NCBI GenBank assembly: GCA_030018635.1
Contig: JASEHU010000055.1
Location: forward strand, 1 to 10,047
DNA: 10,047 nucleotides
Direction: 5' to 3'
From: a bacterium
Lineage (GTDB): Bacteria > UBA9089 > CG2-30-40-21 > SBAY01
The notes under the pieces are model-generated. The model had not been told where the DNA came from. It saw only the letters and a list, made by a program, of their open reading frames with translations, and did not search any database. Shown here in pieces: positions 1 to 5,732 of the stretch (positions within the stretch are counted from its first letter, which is position 1; each line of letters starts with the position of its first letter). The position numbers and the translations under genes are program-made.

Positions 1-86
1 TCCAGATAAATCTGGAACTCCGGAGTCCTCAATTTATTGAGGGTTTGTTCGGCAATCTCTCCAAAGTACTGATACAACCGTCTCAT
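1..86 (-). CDS. TPR-like STAND C-terminal fragment, third copy, cut by the window edge
   Basis: This is the first 28 codons of the ORF that is complete at 1903-2574, starting from the same junction-made ATG and reading MRRLYQYFGEIAEQTLNKL. It continues past the left edge. It matches the 2489-2574 stretch base for base, including the Ile codon that is Leu in the parent copy near 5031. Its presence shows that the cassette array contains at least three copies of the TPR segment. Whether the off-window remainder is intact cannot be told. Confidence 0.6.
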   Translation of the reverse strand, partial: MRRLYQYFGEIAEQTLNKLRTPEFQIYL

Positions 87-327
87 CTTTAGAAATACCT
101 TTTATTTCCTGTTCGAGCTGTTTGATTTCCTCTTCGGGTTTATCCTTCAGTTGTTCAGACAAAGACGAGACAAACTTAGCTGGAGCTTTTGCCCAACCTG
201 GAGCTGCCCCAATCAATGCCTCCAAGGTTGCTTTCAGATATGGATATGCTTTACTTTGTTTCATAGTCTTAATGCGGGCTTCCTCTCTTTCTTCAGGTTG
301 AGTTTTTTTAGCCTCATAATAATACAC
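34..327 (-). pseudogene. STAND-like N-terminal fragment fused out of frame to the TPR segment (copy 1)
   Basis: The frame is open from 417 down to 34, but the only usual start is GTG at 327, giving 97 aa. Upstream in frame it reads TETQIKNGQDVKVIQADGD, then YYYEAKK. From memory, this short beta-rich lead resembles the one seen before effector-associated domains in some bacterial STAND proteins. A charged helical stretch follows, including LKATLEALIGAAPGWAKAP and an EEEIKQLEQEIKGI heptad-like end. At 82 the sequence jumps into the TPR segment in the wrong frame, so the last 15 or so residues are nonsense and translation ends in ...RTNPQ. The NTPase domain that should follow is absent. No convincing ribosome-binding site precedes the GTG. 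I read it as the 5' remnant of a second STAND gene downstream of the DUF4062 gene; a small helical protein is the alternative. Confidence 0.55.
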
Positions 328-381
328 ATCCCCATCTGCTTGAATAACCTTTACATCCTGGCCATTCTTGATTTGGGTTTC

Positions 382-430
382 CGTGATTATTTCGTGTTTT
401 TCGTGATTATTTCGTGATTATTTCGTGATA
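382..430. repeat. Short tandem 11-mers (CGTGATTATTT) over the DUF4062 gene end, copy 1
   Basis: CGTGATTATTT occurs at 382-392, 402-412 and 413-423, with a shortened unit CGTGTTTTT at 393-401 and a partial unit at 424-430. The array spans the stop codon of the DUF4062 gene and the 5' open part of the STAND N-terminal fragment, so a unit gained or lost would change both the C-terminus and the relative frame of the two ORFs. Confidence 0.85.
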
Positions 431-1856
431 AAACATATACTGCACTTCTGCGGGTTTCTCCCAGCCTTTCAAAAACTTTTTTACTACATAACCCCGTTAA
501 ATCATAGAGTGCTGTTCTATCAGTAATACTAAACATTTCTCTATATTCTTTATTTGTTATTTTACCTTTTTCTTTCACATATTGTATGGCTTTTCTCTGT
601 CGTTCATTCAGTCCAAGTTCATTAAGAGCACTCTCCGTGAAAATATCTCTTGCAATGATTGCCCTAAATTCATAACGTGTTGATACAAACTCCGGCTCGG
701 GAATTCTTCCTGCTCTACACTGCTTAATCATTTCAATTGTACCGGAACCTGCTTTTTGGGCATAGTCGGCAAGGTAAATTACATTCGCAATAAGAGGATT
801 GGTCGGATATGATGTATGAGGTTTTGTTAGTTTTTCTACCGTCAAGTGTTTTGTAAGCCCGCCGGGATTCGATATTTCAACACGGTCAATAAAAACCATT
901 ACCTGAACGGCTCCGGTATTATTATAATCCCTGTGGATAACCGCATTTACAATTGCCTCTTGTATTACAAATACCGGTATTTCGTGTTGTCTTTTTACCT
1001 GTGCCGTATGCTCTTGTTGAATAAGTGGAAACTTTATCGAATCAAGCACAAATGCAACAGCCTTGTCTATTTGTTCAAACAGATTACCATTATATATCTG
1101 GTAGGATGAGAATGGTTTTTCAACCTGCGTGCCAGCAAATTGGATGCATTTTATTTCTGCTTGAAGCAAATGTCTGCTCGGGGTCTTTTCAAAAAGAAGT
1201 ATAGCCGCGTTTGTCAATTTGTCACCATCCAGCAGGTTTAAATGTATAAGCACATCTTTTACGGAAGTATCTATATTTAGCGGGTATTTTCTCTTATTCC
1301 TTGCGACCTCAAGAAACCATCTTACTTTCTCCTCATCAATATTATCAAATGTTACATCTTTGCAGATGGACTCATCAAAAGCATTTTTGCTCACCATGCC
1401 TTTGCTTTTTAAAAAATCAATAAGGCTTTGGAAAAGTCCGTTTTTCAATTCTGTGATTGTATTAAATCTCTCGTAGCAGTGGCCTTCTGCATTGTCCCTA
1501 ATTCTTTCAATCAAGTCTTTTAATTTATCTTCTCTATTGGCATCCTCACCTTTAATGAAAAACCATATTTCTTTATCTGCCTTTTTTGCCTCAAGATATT
1601 CTTTTTCGGTTGGAGATAATCCATTTTTTCCGGTTCTTCCGTATTTGTTTCCTAATATGCCAATATATATATCGCTATCGTTGACTTCCTCTAAATATAT
1701 CTCTTCTGCAGATTTACTTTTTGCCGAAAGGTCTTCAAAAAGAAAGACCGTAAAATATTCATTTAGGAGACAGTTTTCAACGATAAGTTCTTTTACCGCC
1801 TTCCTTTCTTTTTTCATTTCCTTCTGGACACCGCTTACGAAAATTTTATATTTCAT
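387..1856 (-). CDS. DUF4062 - RecG-like ATP-binding/winged-helix regulator (copy 1)
   Basis: 489 aa. Residues 1-90 look like DUF4062: strand KIFVSGVQKEM, the ERKAV helix, then DSDIYIGILGNKYG, the pattern of a Rossmann-like fold. Residues 150-400 match the body of the AlbA_2/RecG-like transcriptional regulators: NAAILLF at 216-222, the GHKL-type N-box EAIVNAVIHRDY at 300-311, ISNPGGL at 328-334, KAGSGT at 368-373 and RIPEPEF at 384-390. Residues 415-475 form a winged helix (LNERQRKAIQYVKEKGKIT...). The AlbA_2 domain usual at the N-terminus is replaced by DUF4062. ATG at 1856 has AAGGA (1863-1867) six bases upstream. It lies 46 bp after the TPR ORF and is probably co-transcribed with it. Likely role: ligand- or ATP-dependent regulator or sensor tied to the STAND locus; this is inference. 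The sequence is intact and translates identically to copy 2. Confidence 0.9.
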   Translation of the reverse strand: MKYKIFVSGVQKEMKKERKAVKELIVENCLLNEYFTVFLFEDLSAKSKSAEEIYLEEVNDSDIYIGILGNKYGRTGKNGLSPTEKEYLEAKKADKEIWFFIKGEDANREDKLKDLIERIRDNAEGHCYERFNTITELKNGLFQSLIDFLKSKGMVSKNAFDESICKDVTFDNIDEEKVRWFLEVARNKRKYPLNIDTSVKDVLIHLNLLDGDKLTNAAILLFEKTPSRHLLQAEIKCIQFAGTQVEKPFSSYQIYNGNLFEQIDKAVAFVLDSIKFPLIQQEHTAQVKRQHEIPVFVIQEAIVNAVIHRDYNNTGAVQVMVFIDRVEISNPGGLTKHLTVEKLTKPHTSYPTNPLIANVIYLADYAQKAGSGTIEMIKQCRAGRIPEPEFVSTRYEFRAIIARDIFTESALNELGLNERQRKAIQYVKEKGKITNKEYREMFSITDRTALYDLTGLCSKKVFERLGETRRSAVYVLSRNNHEIITKNTK

Positions 1857-1858
1857 TT

Positions 1859-1906
1859 TTAATCCTTGAATTTATTCAAAAACTCCTCTGCTAATTTAGG
1901 ATTCAT
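1859..1906 (-). CDS. 15-codon micro-ORF in ATGA overlap between TPR ORF and DUF4062 gene (copy 1)
   Basis: The ATG at 1906-1904 overlaps the TGA stop of the TPR ORF (ATGA) and encodes MNPKLAEEFLNKFKD. It ends in TAA two bases before the DUF4062 ATG, and its last codons (AAG GAT) contain the DUF4062 ribosome-binding site. The layout suits translational coupling: ribosomes ending the TPR ORF could restart here and be delivered to the DUF4062 start. The peptide is amphipathic-looking, and I recognise no family. It could equally be the frame-shifted last residues of a longer ancestral TPR protein. Confidence 0.4.
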   Translation of the reverse strand: MNPKLAEEFLNKFKD

Positions 1907-2574
1907 CTCTTGACTCCCATAAAACTATACCCTGTCTCCTGGGCAATAACATGGGCTTTGGTTTGATACCCCTTTGCCTCTTTGCTGCGGGTTGTTTTGA
2001 GGTAGATTTGTGAGAGCACATTGTAACAATTTGCCTCATAGAGTCTGTATCCACACCTCTGGCATATCCGTAATGCCTGGTTTATTACAGATTCTGCCTC
2101 TGGATATTTTCCTTGTTCTATTCTTATCCTGGCAAGCTCAATTAAGGATTCTGCCTCTATATCCTGCCTTCCTGTCTTTCTTGCACCTTCAATGGCAAAA
2201 GCAGTATTTGCCTCTTTGAGCCTGCCAAGGTTCTTCATCGAAAGCCCAGCCTCAGCGATAAGAAAGGATTTGGCTTCTATCTTTGATACAAGTGGCTCTT
2301 TCTGAACATCTCCATCTGGGAAGAAGTTTTGGATAATGGCAAGGTCTGTATCCCAGGCACCAAGCTTATGGATTAAAAAATACTCCTTCCTTCGCTGAAT
2401 CTTCTGCACATAGACATCCCAATAAGCCTCTTGATACATCCTTGTCTTACAGCCGTGATAAACCTGCTCAAACAAAGGCTGCATCTCCTCCAGATAAATC
2501 TGGAACTCCGGAGTCCTCAATTTATTGAGGGTTTGTTCGGCAATCTCTCCAAAGTACTGATACAACCGTCTCAT
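1903..2574 (-). CDS. TPR-like C-terminal domain of a STAND protein as a stand-alone ORF
   Basis: 223 aa, all helical, with TPR-type pairs: EAKSFLIAEAGLSMKNLGRL..A..A..., DIEAESLIELARIRIEQGKY..AE, and LYEANCYNVLSQIYLKTTRSKEA near residues 105-215. This is the sensor or partner-binding tail usual in NB-ARC/STAND ATPases. The same sequence in the parent locus (5056-4391) follows a winged helix, so here it is a detached C-terminus. Its ATG at 2574 comes from the fused STAND N-terminal fragment: the junction lies at 2569/2570, so only the first codons are foreign. An AAAGG lies about ten bases upstream, so translation is possible. Unlike the parent copy it keeps the T at 2423 and is uninterrupted. 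Function without the NTPase is unknown; it may be non-functional debris or a free TPR scaffold. Confidence 0.6.
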   Translation of the reverse strand: MRRLYQYFGEIAEQTLNKLRTPEFQIYLEEMQPLFEQVYHGCKTRMYQEAYWDVYVQKIQRRKEYFLIHKLGAWDTDLAIIQNFFPDGDVQKEPLVSKIEAKSFLIAEAGLSMKNLGRLKEANTAFAIEGARKTGRQDIEAESLIELARIRIEQGKYPEAESVINQALRICQRCGYRLYEANCYNVLSQIYLKTTRSKEAKGYQTKAHVIAQETGYSFMGVKR

Positions 2575-2815
2575 CTTTAGAAATACCTTTTATTTCCTGT
2601 TCGAGCTGTTTGATTTCCTCTTCGGGTTTATCCTTCAGTTGTTCAGACAAAGACGAGACAAACTTAGCTGGAGCTTTTGCCCAACCTGGAGCTGCCCCAA
2701 TCAATGCCTCCAAGGTTGCTTTCAGATATGGATATGCTTTACTTTGTTTCATAGTCTTAATGCGGGCTTCCTCTCTTTCTTCAGGTTGAGTTTTTTTAGC
2801 CTCATAATAATACAC
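2522..2815 (-). pseudogene. STAND-like N-terminal fragment fused out of frame to the TPR segment (copy 2)
   Basis: Identical to the fragment at 34-327, including the GTG at 2815 and the frame that is open upstream to 2905. The break into TPR sequence is at 2569/2570. Here the downstream partner is complete: the 223-aa TPR ORF starts inside this fragment, in another frame, at 2574. An in-frame fusion would have made a minimal N-domain plus TPR protein lacking the NTPase; the one-step frame difference prevents this. Confidence 0.55.
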
Positions 2816-2869
2816 ATCCCCATCTGCTTGAATAACCTTTACATCCTGGCCATTCTTGATTTGGGTTTC

Positions 2870-2918
2870 CGTGATTATTTCGTGTTTTTCGTGATTATTT
2901 CGTGATTATTTCGTGATA
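2870..2918. repeat. Short tandem 11-mers over the DUF4062 gene end, copy 2
   Basis: Same arrangement as at 382-430, with the same number and order of units. The two arrays have therefore not slipped relative to each other since duplication, although such arrays usually mutate faster than their flanks. This supports a very young duplication. Confidence 0.85.
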
Positions 2919-4344
2919 AAACATATACTGCACTTCTGCGGGTTTCTCCCAGCCTTTCAAAAACTTTTTTACTACATAACCCCGTTAAATCATAGAGTGC
3001 TGTTCTATCAGTAATACTAAACATTTCTCTATATTCTTTATTTGTTATTTTACCTTTTTCTTTCACATATTGTATGGCTTTTCTCTGTCGTTCATTCAGT
3101 CCAAGTTCATTAAGAGCACTCTCCGTGAAAATATCTCTTGCAATGATTGCCCTAAATTCATAACGTGTTGATACAAACTCCGGCTCGGGAATTCTTCCTG
3201 CTCTACACTGCTTAATCATTTCAATTGTACCGGAACCTGCTTTTTGGGCATAGTCGGCAAGGTAAATTACATTCGCAATAAGAGGATTGGTCGGATATGA
3301 TGTATGAGGTTTTGTTAGTTTTTCTACCGTCAAGTGTTTTGTAAGCCCGCCGGGATTCGATATTTCAACACGGTCAATAAAAACCATTACCTGAACGGCT
3401 CCGGTATTATTATAATCCCTGTGGATAACCGCATTTACAATTGCCTCTTGTATTACAAATACCGGTATTTCGTGTTGTCTTTTTACCTGTGCCGTATGCT
3501 CTTGTTGAATAAGTGGAAACTTTATCGAATCAAGCACAAATGCAACAGCCTTGTCTATTTGTTCAAACAGATTACCATTATATATCTGGTAGGATGAGAA
3601 TGGTTTTTCAACCTGCGTGCCAGCAAATTGGATGCATTTTATTTCTGCTTGAAGCAAATGTCTGCTCGGGGTCTTTTCAAAAAGAAGTATAGCCGCGTTT
3701 GTCAATTTGTCACCATCCAGCAGGTTTAAATGTATAAGCACATCTTTTACGGAAGTATCTATATTTAGCGGGTATTTTCTCTTATTCCTTGCGACCTCAA
3801 GAAACCATCTTACTTTCTCCTCATCAATATTATCAAATGTTACATCTTTGCAGATGGACTCATCAAAAGCATTTTTGCTCACCATGCCTTTGCTTTTTAA
3901 AAAATCAATAAGGCTTTGGAAAAGTCCGTTTTTCAATTCTGTGATTGTATTAAATCTCTCGTAGCAGTGGCCTTCTGCATTGTCCCTAATTCTTTCAATC
4001 AAGTCTTTTAATTTATCTTCTCTATTGGCATCCTCACCTTTAATGAAAAACCATATTTCTTTATCTGCCTTTTTTGCCTCAAGATATTCTTTTTCGGTTG
4101 GAGATAATCCATTTTTTCCGGTTCTTCCGTATTTGTTTCCTAATATGCCAATATATATATCGCTATCGTTGACTTCCTCTAAATATATCTCTTCTGCAGA
4201 TTTACTTTTTGCCGAAAGGTCTTCAAAAAGAAAGACCGTAAAATATTCATTTAGGAGACAGTTTTCAACGATAAGTTCTTTTACCGCCTTCCTTTCTTTT
4301 TTCATTTCCTTCTGGACACCGCTTACGAAAATTTTATATTTCAT
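2875..4344 (-). CDS. DUF4062 - RecG-like ATP-binding/winged-helix regulator (copy 2)
   Basis: 489 aa, with the same translation as copy 1. It has DUF4062 at about 1-90, a linker with a charged helix (KLKDLIERIRD), the RecG-like/HATPase_c_4 body at about 150-400 with N-box EAIVNAVIHRDY and the KAGSGT loop, and a C-terminal winged helix at about 415-475. ATG at 4344 has AAGGA six bases upstream and follows the micro-ORF stop by two bases. This is the copy nearest the parent STAND gene, so it probably keeps the original operon order: STAND gene, then DUF4062 regulator, then a second STAND-like gene. Proteins with the RecG-like body are generally annotated as transcriptional regulators or putative DNA-binding proteins, and their biochemistry is poorly known. 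A role in defence is inferred from the STAND neighbour only. Confidence 0.9.
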   Translation of the reverse strand: MKYKIFVSGVQKEMKKERKAVKELIVENCLLNEYFTVFLFEDLSAKSKSAEEIYLEEVNDSDIYIGILGNKYGRTGKNGLSPTEKEYLEAKKADKEIWFFIKGEDANREDKLKDLIERIRDNAEGHCYERFNTITELKNGLFQSLIDFLKSKGMVSKNAFDESICKDVTFDNIDEEKVRWFLEVARNKRKYPLNIDTSVKDVLIHLNLLDGDKLTNAAILLFEKTPSRHLLQAEIKCIQFAGTQVEKPFSSYQIYNGNLFEQIDKAVAFVLDSIKFPLIQQEHTAQVKRQHEIPVFVIQEAIVNAVIHRDYNNTGAVQVMVFIDRVEISNPGGLTKHLTVEKLTKPHTSYPTNPLIANVIYLADYAQKAGSGTIEMIKQCRAGRIPEPEFVSTRYEFRAIIARDIFTESALNELGLNERQRKAIQYVKEKGKITNKEYREMFSITDRTALYDLTGLCSKKVFERLGETRRSAVYVLSRNNHEIITKNTK

Positions 4345-4346
4345 TT

Positions 4347-4394
4347 TTAATCCTTGAATTTATTCAAAAACTCCTCTGCTAATTTAGGATTCAT
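4347..4394 (-). CDS. 15-codon micro-ORF in ATGA overlap (copy 2)
   Basis: Same as 1859-1906: an ATGA overlap with the TPR stop at 4391, the peptide MNPKLAEEFLNKFKD, then TAA two bases before the DUF4062 start. Conservation between copies carries no weight as evidence of selection, because the copies are nearly identical throughout. Confidence 0.4.
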   Translation of the reverse strand: MNPKLAEEFLNKFKD

Positions 4395-5602
4395 CTCTTG
4401 ACTCCCATAAAACTATACCCTGTCTCCTGGGCAATAACATGGGCTTTGGTTTGATACCCCTTTGCCTCTTTGCTGCGGGTTGTTTTGAGGTAGATTTGTG
4501 AGAGCACATTGTAACAATTTGCCTCATAGAGTCTGTATCCACACCTCTGGCATATCCGTAATGCCTGGTTTATTACAGATTCTGCCTCTGGATATTTTCC
4601 TTGTTCTATTCTTATCCTGGCAAGCTCAATTAAGGATTCTGCCTCTATATCCTGCCTTCCTGTCTTTCTTGCACCTTCAATGGCAAAAGCAGTATTTGCC
4701 TCTTTGAGCCTGCCAAGGTTCTTCATCGAAAGCCCAGCCTCAGCGATAAGAAAGGATTTGGCTTCTATCTTTGATACAAGTGGCTCTTTCTGAACATCTC
4801 CATCTGGGAAGAAGTTTTGGATAATGGCAAGGTCTGTATCCCAGGCACCAAGCTTATGGATTAAAAAATACTCCTTCCTTCGCTGAATCTTCTGCACATA
4901 GACATCCCAAAAGCCTCTTGATACATCCTTGTCTTACAGCCGTGATAAACCTGCTCAAACAAAGGCTGCATCTCCTCCAGATAAATCTGGAACTCCGGAG
5001 TCCTCAATTTATTGAGGGTTTGTTCGGCAAGCTCTCCAAAGTACTGATACAACCGTTTATGACATAGATTCTTATCCTTCTCCTCCTTCTCAAAGGTGGA
5101 CTCAAAATAGCCCTTGATCAGGGGATGGGTGGTATAAATCTTCTCTTTTTCCCCCTTTTTCCCATTTTTCCCCTCCTTTCCCCTTTTCCCTTTCTCCTTC
5201 AGATATAAGCCGCCAGTCAACCAGGCCATTGACCAAATCCTTGAAATCAAGCTCGCCCATCCTGACCAGGGCATCATTGAATCCCATCTCATAGCGGAAG
5301 ATACCTGCGAATTCCTTCTCGGTTATCTCTCTTTGAAACAGGGAGAATATCTTCAAAAAGCAAAGCTCTGCATCAGACATCTTCTCGGAATATCTGCGCA
5401 GCAACTTATTCACATCCTTAAATCGCTCCTCGTTACCCAGGACGAATTTAATCTTCGGCGACTCTTTTATATCCCCATCATAGTATCTCTTCAGGAAGCC
5501 GGCCACAGATGTCAGGCTCAGGGCATGACTCTGGTAATCATTTATAACTGCATCTATCTCCTTTTGTTCACCCTTAACCTTCTCTCTTCCTTCTTCTATC
5601 TC
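4391..5602 (-). pseudogene. Truncated, frameshifted STAND NTPase remnant (NB-ARC end, winged helix, TPR)
   Basis: Three pieces make up one gene. In the first frame (5602 to about 5200; stop at 5102) are the end of an NB-ARC-like ATPase, HALSLTSVAGFLKRYYDGDI, and a winged helix (KMSDAELCFLKIFSLFQREI...LVDWRLIS). In a second frame comes YTTHPLIKGYFESTF, the usual end of the winged-helix region, then YQYFGELAEQTLNKL. In a third frame (from about 4910, equal to the first) is the TPR part ending SFMGVKR. The first change falls in a polypyrimidine (+ strand) tract at 5139-5200; the second is a missing T between 4910 and 4911, relative to 2423. P-loop and Walker B parts are missing: an in-frame TGA lies at 5605-5603, with only GTG (5506) or CTG as starts after it. 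A good AAGGAGG before ATG 5610 leads only to MGER then stop. It is almost certainly non-functional as an NTPase, unless the indels are sequencing errors. Confidence 0.8.
5139..5200. repeat. 62-nt polypyrimidine tract (C/T runs) inside the STAND remnant
   Basis: Only one purine (A5164) interrupts 62 pyrimidines made of runs of T and C three to five bases long. On the coding strand it is GGAGAAAGG-like and adds a Glu/Gly/Lys stretch between WRLIS and YTTHP, two segments that lie close together in related winged-helix domains. It is thus probably an expansion by slippage that also changed the frame. A shorter AAGGAGAAAGGGGAAAA motif recurs at 5631-5646. Confidence 0.8.
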
Positions 5603-5661
5603 TCACCCATTTCTCATCCCTCCTTGGTATAAGGAGAAAGGGGAAAACTGGAGAAAGTACT

Positions 5662-5718
5662 GGAGTGCGTTCGGGGAACGCACCCTCCCATTGCCGTATT
5701 GCACCATCCACCGTATTG
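5662..5718. repeat. REP-like palindrome with nearby direct repeats in the 5603-5732 spacer
   Basis: GTGCGTTC at 5665-5672 pairs perfectly with GAACGCAC at 5676-5683 around a GGG loop. GGA at 5662-5664 can pair with TCC at 5686-5688, leaving a two-base bulge. Two copies of CCGTATTG lie beside it (5694-5701 and 5711-5718). No T-run follows on either strand, so it is not a classic intrinsic terminator. It looks like an intergenic palindromic repeat of the GGTGCGTT/AACGCACC kind found in many bacteria; that comparison is from memory. The rest of the spacer shows nothing else. Confidence 0.6.
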
Positions 5719-5732
5719 TAGCCTTATCCATT

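Larger units (their letters stand above)
1..5056. repeat. Tandem array of a ~2,488-bp cassette (two full units plus a partial third)
   Basis: Positions 82-2569 and 2570-5056 are two units of the same cassette, and positions 1-81 begin a third that runs off the window. Reading the minus strand, each unit holds the STAND TPR C-terminus, a micro-ORF, the DUF4062 gene and a STAND N-terminal fragment. Every ORF in all frames up to about 2,410 reappears 2,488 bp later with the same translation. The only differences I found are a T at 2423 that is missing between 4910 and 4911, and T56/T2544 against G5031. Homology ends at 5056, where the sequence passes into the winged-helix part of the parent STAND gene. 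The junctions at 81/82 and 2569/2570 are identical. Near-identity means a very recent duplication, gene conversion, or an assembly error. Confidence 0.95.

Noticed and set aside
382..430. CRISPR array
   Set aside because: The units are 11 bp and contiguous, without spacers, and no cas gene is present. The same holds for the heptamers at 7611-7666.
846..1109. Plus-strand ORF of 87 aa (also at 3334-3597)
   Set aside because: It lies wholly antisense to the DUF4062 gene, has no ribosome-binding site or recognisable domain, and appears twice only because the cassette is duplicated.
1..5056. Composite transposon carrying the DUF4062 gene
   Set aside because: No transposase, terminal inverted repeats or target-site duplications are seen at 81/82, 2569/2570 or 5056/5057; direct tandem duplication explains the pattern.
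5139..5200. Programmed ribosomal frameshift in the STAND remnant
   Set aside because: The tract has no clear slippery heptamer with a downstream structure, the gene also lacks its NTPase core, and a second indel follows; decay is simpler.
4861..5292. 143-aa minus-strand ORF beginning at 5292
   Set aside because: Its first part is an out-of-frame reading of the winged-helix segment and its end is out of frame after the missing T. Only about 5190-4912 is real coding sequence, and it is included in the STAND remnant.
5597..5630. ATG at 5610 with a strong AAGGAGG as start of the STAND gene
   Set aside because: The frame reads MGER and then TAG; the winged-helix frame is different and is closed upstream by TGA at 5605-5603.
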